In this document: positions 9,407-17,797 of the stretch, piece after piece | How positions within the stretch are numbered: the stretch's first letter is position 1 | Layout of the letters: each line of letters opens with the position of its first letter | Source of the DNA: Chitinophaga tropicalis | GTDB taxonomy: Bacteria; Bacteroidota; Bacteroidia; Chitinophagales; Chitinophagaceae | Direction: 5' to 3' | Assembly: GCF_009758205.1 (NCBI RefSeq) | Contig: NZ_WRXN01000006.1 | Coordinates: forward strand, 248,001-312,000 | DNA: 64,000 nt | Notes under the pieces: generated by a model | Seen by the model: the letters and a program-made list of their open reading frames with translations, nothing else | Told to the model about the DNA's origin: nothing | The model's database searches: none | Position numbers and translations under genes: made by a program

Positions 9407-10095
9407 AACTGACAGCTATTGCAATAGATGATGAACAGGTGGCATTGTCCATTATACGCTCACATGCAGAGCAGGTACCTTTCCTTGAAATAAAAGGGTA
9501 CTTCACTGATCCCTTCGAGGCATTGGCCTATCTGAAGCAGGAACCTGTCAGCCTCCTCTTCCTGGACATCCGCATGCCGGATATCTCCGGGCTGGAGCTG
9601 ATGGCTACGCTGCCGGGAGGGCCGCTGGTCATCTTTACAACTGCCTACTCAGAACATGCTGTACAGAGTTTTGAGCTGGATGCCCTGGACTATCTGCTGA
9701 AACCATTCTCCTTTGAACGTTTCCTGAAAGCATGCAATAAAGCAAAGGCATTGCTGGAACTGAAACAACAGAATACACAGCCTGATGCGCCTTCATATGT
9801 TATTCTCAAAAGCGGGTATGAACAATATAAAGTACAGCTGGAAGATATTCTTTACATGGAAAGCGCAGGGAATTACATCAGTTTTGTATTAAAAGATAAA
9901 CGCATTCTTTCCCGCTTATCTATGCAGGAAGCATTGGCGCTTTTGCCACCTGATAAGTTTACAAGGGTACATCGCTCTTTCATTGTAGCGAATAACAAAA
10001 TAGCAAGGGCAGACAGGAATTGTTTATACATAGGCCAGGTGCCGGTAAGTATAGGGGCTGCATACGCCGCTGCCGCAGAAAGGATTTTCAAATAA
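9403..10095 (+). CDS. LytTR family response regulator
   Basis: A 230-residue transcription regulator. Receiver domain at 1-120 with acidic pocket D9/D10, phosphoacceptor D55 (LFLDIRMPD) and conserved Lys100 (DYLLKPF). LytTR DNA-binding domain from about residue 130 to the end (YVILKSGYEQYKVQLEDILYMESAGNYISF). It is cotranscribed with the kinase through a 4-nt overlap. The ABC exporter starting 215 bp downstream could be a target, but the composite hairpin between them suggests a separate transcript. Confidence 0.95.
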   Translation: MKLTAIAIDDEQVALSIIRSHAEQVPFLEIKGYFTDPFEALAYLKQEPVSLLFLDIRMPDISGLELMATLPGGPLVIFTTAYSEHAVQSFELDALDYLLKPFSFERFLKACNKAKALLELKQQNTQPDAPSYVILKSGYEQYKVQLEDILYMESAGNYISFVLKDKRILSRLSMQEALALLPPDKFTRVHRSFIVANNKIARADRNCLYIGQVPVSIGAAYAAAAERIFK

Positions 10096-10178
10096 TCTTT
10101 CGGCCGTCGCAGTCCCCCCTTCAAAAAAACGTCTTAACCGGTCGTAGAACAAAATTCTCCTCACTCAAGAAAATCACC

Positions 10179-10254
10179 TTAACCGGCCGGAGGCCGGTTA
10201 ACTCCCTCACTCAAAAAAATCGCTTTTGCCGAAGGCAAAAGCGATTTTTTTGAG
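10179..10254. repeat. Composite palindrome unit (mini-hairpin plus long terminator-like hairpin)
   Basis: Two adjacent perfect hairpins: 10179-10201 (10-bp stem, GGA loop, core GGCC-GGA-GGCC) and 10210-10254 (21-bp stem, GAA loop). The second stem is flanked by an A run on the left and a T run on the right, so it could terminate transcription in either direction, here after the response regulator. To the left (about 10101-10178) there are two decayed partial copies of the same unit. Members of this family recur at 13593, 14758, 16372, 17667, 32220, 60836 and 62051. Confidence 0.8.
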
Positions 10255-10309
10255 CAGTTTCCCCGCTCCCCTCCTCATTTCCTGCGCTTTTTTTATATAT
10301 ATTTATTCC

Positions 10310-11242
10310 ATGAACCTCATAGAAGTTAAAAACCTGCGAAAAGACTATGCCACACATAAAGCTGTAGATGATATCAGCTTCGTAATTCCACAGGGTAGCA
10401 TCTTCGGATTATTAGGCCCCAACGGCGCAGGGAAAACCACACTACTCCGCATGATAACAGGTATCTTTTATCCTGATCAGGGAGAGATACTCTTTAAAGG
10501 CCGCCCCTTCGATTCCCATACTGACATTCATGCCATAGGCTACATGCCGGAAGAAAGAGGCCTGTACAAAAAGATGAAAGTAGGGGAGCAGGCACTTTAC
10601 CTTGCACAGCTGAAAGGATTGAAAGAAAAAGAAGCCCGTGAAAAAATAAAATACTGGTTTGATAAATTTGAGATCAACAGCTGGTGGAACAAAAAGGTAG
10701 AAGAGCTCAGTAAAGGCATGCAGCAGAAAGTGCAGTTCATCTCAACTATCATGCACAACCCTGACCTGCTCATCCTGGATGAACCATTCTCCGGATTAGA
10801 TCCTATCAACTCCAACCTCATCAAACAGGAAATATTCGACCTGAGCCGCAATGGCACCACTATTATCTTTTCTACTCACCGGATGGAACAGGTAGAAGAG
10901 ATATGTGACAGGATCATACTGGTGAACAAAGGACAGAAGATCCTGGACGGAGAAGTGAAACAGATCAAGCAGGATTTCAAACAGCATGTATTCCGTATCG
11001 GCCTGGGACAGCAACCTAACTTTGCACAGGTAGCCACACATCATTTCCAGATCATTAAACAGCAGGGAGCAGACCTGACCGTAAAGCTGGCTGACGGCAG
11101 CAACACCAACGATATACTGAAGCATTTTATAGGATATAATATTCCTGTCACTTCTTTCCACGAGATATTACCTTCTATCAACGAAGTATTTATTCAGCAG
11201 GTACAGCAAACAGAACCTGCGTTACAACCCGCTACAATCTGA
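10310..11242 (+). CDS. ABC transporter ATP-binding protein (NatA-like)
   Basis: A 310-residue ABC ATPase. Walker A LGPNGAGKTT (Gly36-Thr44 region), signature LSKGMQQKVQ, Walker B LLILDEPFSGLDP and the H-loop STHRMEQVEE are all present. The last ~90 residues form the extra C-terminal domain (DUF4162-like) seen in NatA and other drug or ion exporters. ATG at 10310 begins the conserved MNLIEVKNLRKDY; an upstream in-frame TTG lies inside the palindrome and is not credible. The permease gene starts 4 nt after the stop, so the two form one export complex. Confidence 0.93.
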   Translation: MNLIEVKNLRKDYATHKAVDDISFVIPQGSIFGLLGPNGAGKTTLLRMITGIFYPDQGEILFKGRPFDSHTDIHAIGYMPEERGLYKKMKVGEQALYLAQLKGLKEKEAREKIKYWFDKFEINSWWNKKVEELSKGMQQKVQFISTIMHNPDLLILDEPFSGLDPINSNLIKQEIFDLSRNGTTIIFSTHRMEQVEEICDRIILVNKGQKILDGEVKQIKQDFKQHVFRIGLGQQPNFAQVATHHFQIIKQQGADLTVKLADGSNTNDILKHFIGYNIPVTSFHEILPSINEVFIQQVQQTEPALQPATI

Positions 11243-11246
11243 TACT

Positions 11247-12554
11247 ATGAACAAGATCTGGCTTATAATAAAAAGAGAATTCACTACCCGTGTACGCAAA
11301 CGTTCATTCCTGGTTGTAACGCTGCTGGTGCCATTGTTCTTTGCTGCAATGATCGTCATCCCTATCCTCATCGCCACTAATTCCAAAGACGAGAAAAGGA
11401 TAGCAGTGATAGATGAAAGTCACCTGTTCCTGAACCGCTTCCCTGACAATAAAGGCGTGTATTACAAATACCTTGAAAATATATCGGTAGATACTTTCAG
11501 GCACACCTACAAAGAATATGGTTATTCCGGGTTGTTATACATTCCCCGGCTGGACATTAACCGTCCTTCCGGTATTACCTATTACAGCGACGCACAGCCT
11601 GGTATTGCTACTGAGAGCCGCCTGAACCGTCATGTAAACGACCTGATAGAAGAGGAGAGAATGAAACAGGCGAATATTGATGTAGAGAAGGTACATGCTT
11701 TTAAGTCTGACATCAACATAGATTTCCAGACAGGTGAAGAAGGTAAGAAAGGCAATTCTGCTGTAGCTTATGGAGTAGGATATGCCAGCGGATTTATCAT
11801 CTATATTATCCTGATGTTTTTCGGGATGTCTGTGATGCGTGGTGTAATGGAAGAGAAAGTGAGCCGTATTGCAGAAGTGATGATCTCCAGTGTAAAACCT
11901 TTCCAGCTGATGATGGGTAAGATCATAGGCATTGCCGGCGTGGGACTTTTGCAGTTCCTGATCTGGGTAGTGCTGATCATCGGTGTACAGCTGCTGTTAC
12001 CTTTATTCTTTTCTGCAGACAGTATCAGTTCTCTCCAGGAAGGAGGTATGCAGAGTGCAGGTAATGCCGCTGCCATAGAGGCTATGGAAAAGATCAGCTT
12101 TGTGCTGGGCAGTATTAACTGGACGGTGATAATCACCTGTTTCATCTTTTATTTCCTGGGTGGTTACCTGTTCTATTCTGCCCTGTTTGCAGCGGTGGGC
12201 AGCCTGGTAAATGAAGACCCTTCAGATGCGCAGGCGCTGACATTCCCTATTACGCTACCTATTATTATTGGTATTATGGTGATGATCTCTGCTGTGCAGA
12301 ACCCCACCAGTTCACTGGCGGTATGGGGCAGTATCATTCCTTTCACTTCACCGATGGTCATGATGGCAAGGTTACCTTATGGTGTACCGGGCACAGTGCC
12401 TTACTGGCAGCTGGGTCTTTCCATATCATTACTGATCCTCGGGTTCCTGGCCACTACCTGGCTGGCAGGAAAGATCTATCGTACAGGTATATTAATGTAT
12501 GGTAAGAAGATCACCTGGAAGGAAGCTATCAGGTGGATAGGACGTAAATCTTAA
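11247..12554 (+). CDS. ABC transporter permease (NatB/ABC-2 type)
   Basis: A 435-residue membrane protein and partner of the preceding ATPase. An N-terminal membrane segment (about residues 22-45) is followed by a large extracytoplasmic domain (about 46-165) and then five more membrane segments. The motif GVMEEKVSRIAEVMISSVKP is typical of ABC-2 permeases of the NatB group. The exported substrate is unknown. Its stop codon shares four bases (TTAA) with the stop codon of the convergent nitronate monooxygenase-like gene. Confidence 0.92.
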   Translation: MNKIWLIIKREFTTRVRKRSFLVVTLLVPLFFAAMIVIPILIATNSKDEKRIAVIDESHLFLNRFPDNKGVYYKYLENISVDTFRHTYKEYGYSGLLYIPRLDINRPSGITYYSDAQPGIATESRLNRHVNDLIEEERMKQANIDVEKVHAFKSDINIDFQTGEEGKKGNSAVAYGVGYASGFIIYIILMFFGMSVMRGVMEEKVSRIAEVMISSVKPFQLMMGKIIGIAGVGLLQFLIWVVLIIGVQLLLPLFFSADSISSLQEGGMQSAGNAAAIEAMEKISFVLGSINWTVIITCFIFYFLGGYLFYSALFAAVGSLVNEDPSDAQALTFPITLPIIIGIMVMISAVQNPTSSLAVWGSIIPFTSPMVMMARLPYGVPGTVPYWQLGLSISLLILGFLATTWLAGKIYRTGILMYGKKITWKEAIRWIGRKS

Positions 12555-13486
12555 AGACAGAGTTGCCGCCTTGTGTGGTTAAACTCTTCCCATATTTCTT
12601 TTACAATATCTCCGGCAGGTTTAAGTGTATGTATCAATGCACTTACCTGCCCTATTTCAAGTTCTCCTTCATTAAGATCTCCTTCAAACATGCCTGTTTT
12701 GGCCCGCGCTCTTCCCAGCAGTTCTTTCAGCAGGAGAGGATCGGCCCCGTTATCTTCCGCTGCTTTTATTGTTTCATAGAAGTGGTTCCTGAGTAATCTT
12801 ACCGGTGTAAGTTTTTTCATGGCCAGCATGGTATCGCCTTCTTTGGCGTCCAGCACTGCCTGTTTAAAGTGAGGGTGTGACGATGCCTCCGGTGATGCTA
12901 CGAACCTGCTGCCTACCTGTACGCCTTCTGCTCCCAGTGCAAAAGCCGCTGTCATGGCCTTGCCGGAGCCAATACCTCCGGCAGCTATAACGGGGATCTT
13001 TACCTGTTCGCATACAGAAGGAATGAGCACCATGGAAGTGGTTTCTTCTCTGCCGTTATGTCCGCCGGCTTCGAAGCCTTCTGCTACTACTGCGTCTACT
13101 CCGGCTGCTTCGCTTTTGGCGGCAAACAATCCGCTGGATACTACATGTACTACGGTAATGCCCGCAGCTTTCAGCACCGGCGTCCATGTTTTGGGGTTGC
13201 CTGCTGAAGTGAATACGATGGGAACTTTTTCTGCTATGATGATATCTATCAGCTTGTCGATGTCCGGGTAAAGTAATGGTACGTTAACGCCGAAGGGATT
13301 TTGTGTGGCTTGTTTGCATTTCCGTATATGTTCAAGCAGTACATCAGGGTACATGCTGCCAGAGCCAATAAGCCCCAGCGCCCCTGCATTGCTGACTGCG
13401 CTTGCCAGTTTCCAGCCACTGGCCCAGACCATACCTGCCTGGATGATAGGGTATTGAATGTGGAAGAGTTGTGTAATGCGGTTCAT
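12551..13486 (-). CDS. Nitronate monooxygenase / FabK-like FMN enzyme
   Basis: A 311-residue TIM-barrel flavoprotein. Family hallmarks visible are the N-terminal YPIIQAGMVWAS, the EGFEAGGHNGREE loop, AAGGIGSGKAMTAAFALGAEGVQ for FMN phosphate binding and VGSRFVASPE. The family includes nitronate monooxygenases, which detoxify propionate 3-nitronate, and the enoyl-ACP reductase FabK; the sequence alone does not decide between them. It is convergent with and overlaps the ABC permease gene by 4 nt. Confidence 0.9.
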   Translation of the reverse strand: MNRITQLFHIQYPIIQAGMVWASGWKLASAVSNAGALGLIGSGSMYPDVLLEHIRKCKQATQNPFGVNVPLLYPDIDKLIDIIIAEKVPIVFTSAGNPKTWTPVLKAAGITVVHVVSSGLFAAKSEAAGVDAVVAEGFEAGGHNGREETTSMVLIPSVCEQVKIPVIAAGGIGSGKAMTAAFALGAEGVQVGSRFVASPEASSHPHFKQAVLDAKEGDTMLAMKKLTPVRLLRNHFYETIKAAEDNGADPLLLKELLGRARAKTGMFEGDLNEGELEIGQVSALIHTLKPAGDIVKEIWEEFNHTRRQLCL

Positions 13487-13574
13487 GGGGTGAAAGTATG
13501 TAAAAAACGCAAAACAGATGAATGATTGCTATCATCCTGAGTTTAATCTCCGCGCAAAAAAAATCTCTTTTAAA

Positions 13575-13637
13575 GCCGGCCGCAGGTCCTCTCACAAAGA
13601 AACGGCTTTCACCTCCGGTGAAAGCCGTTTCTTTGTG
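13575..13637 (-). terminator. Composite palindrome; terminator of the nucleotidyltransferase gene
   Basis: Perfect 21-bp stem (13593-13613 with 13617-13637) with a TCC loop, preceded by a degenerate GGCCGCAGG mini-hairpin at about 13577-13588 and followed by the GCAGTTCCCC flank seen at other copies. It lies 25 nt beyond the 3' end of the minus-strand gene at 13663, a terminator position. Confidence 0.75.
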
Positions 13638-13662
13638 CAGTTCCCCGCTATCTGAAAAAATT

Positions 13663-14655
13663 TCATCCCAGATCTATCTCCGTATTATCCCCGATATTCA
13701 GACTCTGACTAAGCCCTCTGATATTCGCATCACTCCCTATAAGAGAAGATTTCAAAACCACTTCATACAAATTACTGAAAGATCCGATAATAGTATCTTT
13801 AACGATAGAGTAGTTGATCACAGTATTATCGCCTATAGCAACATTAGGCCCTACAATAGAATTCTTGATATTACACCCCTCACCAATACTAACAGGAGGA
13901 ATGATAATCGTATTCTCAAACGGGAGAACAGGATTATTCCCCATTTTATACTTGCTAAGCAGAATCGCATTCGTTTCCAGCAGCGTCTCCTTCCTCCCGC
14001 AATCAAACCAGTTACTGACTTTAAAAGGCCTGAACTGCACATTATGATCTATCATACACTGTAACGCATCAGTAAGCTGAAACTCATCATGCGATTTCCG
14101 TTGCTCAAGAATATTCTGTTCCAGGCAATCGTACAGTTGTTTTGTTTCCTTTATTTTATAAACCCCAACAAGCGCCAGGTTCGATTTAGGTATCTGCGGC
14201 TTTTCCACTACGCGGATAATATCCCCGCTTTCACTAAGCTCAGCCACACCAAAGTTACGCGGGTCATCAACTTTCTTAAGTCCCAGGAGAGATACCGGAG
14301 AGTTGATCAGTTCCTCGAAGTTACCTTCACAGATGGTATCCCCAAGTACTATCAGTATCTCATCATCCTGTACTACCTGCCTGGTAAGCAATATAGCATG
14401 CCCTGTACCTTCACGGCTGTTTTGCTGAACAAAGTGACAGGTCAGGTGAGGATATTTCTTCTGCACATAGTGCTGTATTTTTTCTCCCAGGTAACCTATT
14501 ACAAATACAAATTCTGTAATACCGGCTTCTACTACCTGGTCAATAATTATACTGAGTATTGTTCTGCCCGCGAGGGGAATTAATGCCTTAGGCTGTGTGT
14601 ATGTATGTGGACGTAGCTTGGTGCCCGCACCGGCTACAGGTATAATCGCCTTCAT
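13663..14655 (-). CDS. Sugar-1-phosphate nucleotidyltransferase
   Basis: A 330-residue enzyme that would transfer NMP from an NTP to a sugar-1-phosphate. The N-terminal ~235 residues form the NTP_transferase domain: the pyrophosphorylase signature is AGAGTKLRPHTYTQPKAL, with the GTGHAIL and LGDTIC motifs further on. The C-terminal ~85 residues carry left-handed beta-helix hexapeptide-like repeats (VSIGEGCNIKNSIVGPNVAI). It resembles glucose-1-phosphate thymidylyl- or uridylyltransferases. The usual G-x-G-T-R signature arginine appears as Lys (GAGTKLRP). Substrate is not determined. Confidence 0.88.
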   Translation of the reverse strand: MKAIIPVAGAGTKLRPHTYTQPKALIPLAGRTILSIIIDQVVEAGITEFVFVIGYLGEKIQHYVQKKYPHLTCHFVQQNSREGTGHAILLTRQVVQDDEILIVLGDTICEGNFEELINSPVSLLGLKKVDDPRNFGVAELSESGDIIRVVEKPQIPKSNLALVGVYKIKETKQLYDCLEQNILEQRKSHDEFQLTDALQCMIDHNVQFRPFKVSNWFDCGRKETLLETNAILLSKYKMGNNPVLPFENTIIIPPVSIGEGCNIKNSIVGPNVAIGDNTVINYSIVKDTIIGSFSNLYEVVLKSSLIGSDANIRGLSQSLNIGDNTEIDLG

Positions 14656-14757
14656 GTCCGCAGGTCTGGTTTAGGATGATCATTCTCGTACCGAGGGCGT
14701 GAAGGTAAACAAAATTTGAAAATAACTTTCCTCTCCGGTGGATCCGTTTAAATTCTT

Positions 14758-14830
14758 AACCGGCCGGAGGCCGGTTCACTCCCCTCTCAAAAAAATCACT
14801 TTTGCCTTCGATAAAAGTGATTTTTTTGAG
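14758..14830. repeat. Composite palindrome unit in a divergent promoter region
   Basis: Mini-hairpin at 14758-14776 (8-bp stem, GGA loop, core GGCC-GGA-GGCC) followed by a long hairpin at 14786-14830 (18-bp perfect stem with a 9-nt loop). Same architecture and flank (CTCCC before, GAGCAATT after) as the unit at 10179. Neither flanking gene is transcribed toward it, so a simple terminator role does not fit. Confidence 0.8.
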
Positions 14831-15001
14831 CAATTCTTTCTTTTCTGCTCACAACTCATAATCGAACTCCGTCATTAATCAGTAGTGTAAAAATTTGATA
14901 ATATAACCATTGCCAGTATTTATATCTGACGAAGTCTCTTTAACCAGATAAAAAAACTATCAACTATCCCGAAATCACTATGCACTATTCACAAATTCGA
15001 T

Positions 15002-15009
15002 TACCTTTG
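15002..15009 (+). promoter_or_regulatory. Bacteroidota -7 element, glyA
   Basis: TACCTTTG, 20 nt before the glyA ATG. No TTTG is present at the standard -33 spacing. Confidence 0.5.
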
Positions 15010-15029
15010 CAGCAAATTTTCAAAGTACA

Positions 15030-16307
15030 ATGCAAAGAGATCTGCAAATATTTAATATCATCGGCCAGGAGCTGGAGCGTCAGCGTCATGGTATAGAATT
15101 GATTGCATCGGAAAACTTTACCAGCCTGCAGGTGATCCAGGCCATGGGTACTGTTCTGACCAACAAATATGCTGAAGGTTATCCCGGACGCAGATATTAT
15201 GGTGGCTGTGAGATTGTGGACCAGAGTGAACAACTGGCCATAGACAGAGCTAAACAGATCTTTAATGCAGAGTATGCCAACGTACAGCCTCACTCCGGCG
15301 CACAGGCCAATGCAGCAGTAATGCTTGCCATCCTGAAACCAGGCGATAAGATCCTGGGCCTGGACCTGAGCATGGGCGGTCACCTGACACACGGTTCTCC
15401 GGTAAACTATTCCGGTAAACTGTACCAGGCATTTTCTTACGGTGTAAATAAAGAAACAGGTCTGATCGAGTACGATAAAATGGAAGAAATTGCGCTGAAA
15501 GAGAAACCACAGCTCATCGTTTGTGGCGCTTCTGCTTACAGCCGCGACTGGGACTATAAACGTATCCGCCAGATTGCAGACCAGGTAGGTGCTTTCGTAA
15601 TGGCAGATATTGCTCACCCGGCAGGTCTGATAGCAAAAGGTCTTCTGAACTCTCCGTTTGACCACTGTCACTTTGTTACAACAACTACTCATAAAACACT
15701 GCGTGGCCCACGTGGTGGTCTGATCCTGCTGGGTAAGGACTTTGAAAATCCTTTTGGCCTGAAAACACCAAAAGGTGAGATCCGCATGATGAGTTCCCTG
15801 ATCGATACTGCTGTATTCCCAGGTATCCAGGGTGGTCCGCTGGAGCACGTGATCGCTGCTAAAGCAGTGAGCTTCTTCGAGATCCTGAGCGACGATTACA
15901 CTGCTTACGCAAAACAGATCGTAAAAAATGCCCAGGCTATGTCCAAAGCATTGACAGATAAAGGTTACCAGATCGTTTCCGGCGGTACAGACAACCACCT
16001 GATGCTGATAGACCTGCGTAACAAGAATATTTCCGGTAAAAAAGCCGAGCAGGTACTGGTGAAAGCTGATATCACTGTGAATAAGAACATGGTGCCTTTC
16101 GATGATAAGTCTGCATTCGTGACTTCCGGTATCCGTGTAGGTGTTCCTGCTATCACTACCCGTGGTATGAAGGAAGAACATATGGGACAGGTAGTATCCT
16201 GGATCGATGAGCTGCTGATGGATGCTGACAACGAAGCGCTGATCACTAAGGTAAGAGGTGCTGTGAATGACTTTATGAAACAGTTCACACTCTATCCTGA
16301 GTTATAA
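15030..16307 (+). CDS. glyA: Serine hydroxymethyltransferase
   Basis: Cytoplasmic PLP enzyme interconverting serine plus tetrahydrofolate with glycine plus 5,10-methylene-THF. The 425-residue length is normal. Visible hallmarks: ELIASENFTS near the N-terminus, YPGRRYYGGCE, the PLP-lysine motif VTTTTHKTLRGPRGG, and FPGIQGGPLEHVIAAKA. The C-terminal small domain is complete. It appears monocistronic, ending in a convergent palindrome. Confidence 0.98.
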   Translation: MQRDLQIFNIIGQELERQRHGIELIASENFTSLQVIQAMGTVLTNKYAEGYPGRRYYGGCEIVDQSEQLAIDRAKQIFNAEYANVQPHSGAQANAAVMLAILKPGDKILGLDLSMGGHLTHGSPVNYSGKLYQAFSYGVNKETGLIEYDKMEEIALKEKPQLIVCGASAYSRDWDYKRIRQIADQVGAFVMADIAHPAGLIAKGLLNSPFDHCHFVTTTTHKTLRGPRGGLILLGKDFENPFGLKTPKGEIRMMSSLIDTAVFPGIQGGPLEHVIAAKAVSFFEILSDDYTAYAKQIVKNAQAMSKALTDKGYQIVSGGTDNHLMLIDLRNKNISGKKAEQVLVKADITVNKNMVPFDDKSAFVTSGIRVGVPAITTRGMKEEHMGQVVSWIDELLMDADNEALITKVRGAVNDFMKQFTLYPEL

Positions 16308-16371
16308 TATTTATGGCTGACCGGAGGCTCAATCTCCATCATTAAAAAAATCAGCCGCGCGCAGCGCAAAA

Positions 16372-16428
16372 AACTCTCTCAACAAAAAGGGTTTTGCCGA
16401 AGGCAAAACCCTTTTTGTTGAGAGAGTT
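16372..16428. terminator. Long palindrome, bidirectional terminator between glyA and a convergent gene
   Basis: Perfect 27-bp stem (16372-16398 with 16402-16428) with a GAA loop closed by C-G. It lies between the convergent glyA (ends 16307) and the minus-strand protease gene (ends 16444), so it can serve both. A degenerate GACCGGAGGCTC at about 16319-16330 may be a relic of the mini-hairpin seen in other copies. Confidence 0.85.
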
Positions 16429-16443
16429 CCACTCTGTTACAAC

Positions 16444-17577
16444 TTACCGGCAACAAGTATTCGAAGCCCATCTTGCCACACCATTCTGGTAAATAACAAG
16501 ATTACCATCTGACTGCAAATGAAGTGAAGCTCCTGGATAGTTGTAAGTCTGGCTATCCCAATAAGCAGTACCATTATTATCATATAAAACCAGGTTACCA
16601 TCTCCCTGCATTACACACTGTGTGATCTGCGGATTGCCCCAGGTATTGCTATGCCAGATAGGCTGGTTGAAATGATACAATACCAGGTTACCGTCTCCCT
16701 GTAATACCAGTGTAAAACGGTAGTCGTCAGAACGGATATATCCTCCCTGGCCGAGCGACTGTCCCGCACTCAGAGAAGAAGGAATGCCGGCTGCCGGAGT
16801 GGTGTACATGGTCTGGATAGCTACCTGGTCATAATAAGAGAAGCCATTCCAGGAATTACCACAGGTAGAGCCATTCATAACAGAAGAGCCATCTGTAGAA
16901 GGTGTACCGCCAACAGGATAGGCGGAAGACTCACCGGCAGATTGCCAGTTGGTATGACGTAAGCCGATACAGTGGCCTATTTCATGAGCCAGCAGGAATG
17001 TCAGCTGTGAAGCGCTTGTTAACCCATAGGTAGTTAACGTAGTTTCAGAGATGTTCACAGTGCCGTAAGGCCTGCCTGCCGTGCTGGGAAAACCTGCAGA
17101 ACCGCATACGTTGGTCCCAATGTTGTTATTCCGCACAATAGAAATGTTAGCCTGCGCCTGGGTATATACTCTTACAAACTGCAGTCCTGAGCCCAGGGCA
17201 TTGTAAGCAGCAATAGCTGTATTCAGCGGGCCATCCAGGTTGATGCTGCTGAAACCACCAGCCAGGTACACATTGATGGTACGCATACCATATACTACCA
17301 GGTAGTCTGACATAGCCTGCTCCGTATGTACGTCATGGTCATCCGTAGCTTTTTTGTCAAACATGATATCTCCCTGTACCATGTAGTAATCCTTGAATTC
17401 CTGGATCTCTTCTTTTTTGAATCCGGCTTTAAGGATACGTTTGATAACGGGATCATCTTCGTTCAGTGAGCTCTCAGTGCCATCCCCGGGGATTTTAGGG
17501 GCGTCTTTCTTAGAGCAGCTGTAATAGGTTAACATGAGGGTTGCCGCCAGGCAATAGAGATAGATGCGCTTTAGCAT
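16444..17577 (-). CDS. Lipoprotein metalloprotease (HEIGH, M57-like) with bulb-type lectin domain, copy 1
   Basis: A 377-residue predicted surface lipoprotein. Signal peptide ends at lipobox Cys21 (LTYYSC). The zinc protease domain spans about residues 85-255, with the metzincin motif HEIGHCIGLRH (ligands H198, H202, H208; catalytic E199) and a downstream SVMNGS Met-turn-like element. This fits the 'dual-action HEIGH' M57/matrixin-like group. Residues ~265-377 form a bulb-type mannose-binding lectin domain with three QxDGNLVxY repeats, ending CCR. Its neighbour at 17798 is a close paralog. Likely role is secreted or surface proteolysis with carbohydrate binding; substrate unknown. Confidence 0.9.
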   Translation of the reverse strand: MLKRIYLYCLAATLMLTYYSCSKKDAPKIPGDGTESSLNEDDPVIKRILKAGFKKEEIQEFKDYYMVQGDIMFDKKATDDHDVHTEQAMSDYLVVYGMRTINVYLAGGFSSINLDGPLNTAIAAYNALGSGLQFVRVYTQAQANISIVRNNNIGTNVCGSAGFPSTAGRPYGTVNISETTLTTYGLTSASQLTFLLAHEIGHCIGLRHTNWQSAGESSAYPVGGTPSTDGSSVMNGSTCGNSWNGFSYYDQVAIQTMYTTPAAGIPSSLSAGQSLGQGGYIRSDDYRFTLVLQGDGNLVLYHFNQPIWHSNTWGNPQITQCVMQGDGNLVLYDNNGTAYWDSQTYNYPGASLHLQSDGNLVIYQNGVARWASNTCCR

Positions 17578-17605
17578 TTCAGTTGATTTGAGGGGTAATA
17601 ATAGG

Positions 17606-17646
17606 GTTTACGTATTAAATATAGTAAACAAAGCGCTGATTCCAAA
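17606..17646 (-). promoter_or_regulatory. Promoter with inverted repeat, protease copy 1
   Basis: On the minus strand: TTTG (17643-17646), 19-nt spacer, then TATATTTA (17616-17623), one base off the TAnnTTTG consensus. The -7 element lies inside the inverted repeat GTTTAC-N12-GTAAAC (17606-17629), a likely operator. The same arrangement, at the same 29-nt distance from the start codon, precedes the paralog. Confidence 0.7.
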
Positions 17647-17666
17647 TGCTCTTTAGAAAATCTCTT

Positions 17667-17775
17667 TAACCGGCTGTTGGCTGGTTAATAGCCAACCCCG
17701 ATCACTGGCCGAAGGCCGGTGATCCCTTCTCCCTCAAAAAAACGGGTTTGGCCGAAGGCCAAACCCGTTTTTTTG
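17667..17775. repeat. Composite palindrome with three hairpins; terminator of protease copy 2
   Basis: Three hairpins in a row: 17667-17687 (8-bp stem with one G-T), 17701-17723 (10-bp stem with one G-T, core GGCC-GAA-GGCC) and 17735-17775 (19-bp perfect stem, GAA loop, A/T flanks). The last lies 22 nt past the 3' end of the minus-strand gene at 17798, a terminator position. It is followed by the GTGCAATTTCTCC flank. Confidence 0.8.
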
Positions 17776-17797
17776 TGCAATTTCTCCTCTTTATAAT

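Larger units (their letters stand above)
14656..15029. other. Divergent intergenic region between nucleotidyltransferase and glyA
   Basis: 374 bp without an ORF. It contains a composite palindrome (14758-14830) and the glyA -7 element (15002-15009). No -7 element for the leftward gene could be recognised with confidence. Confidence 0.6.

Noticed and set aside
14985..16181. Long minus-strand frame opposite glyA
   Set aside because: It is the antisense shadow of glyA, which has complete SHMT motifs; the shadow is rich in Cys, His and Phe, as expected from a reverse frame.
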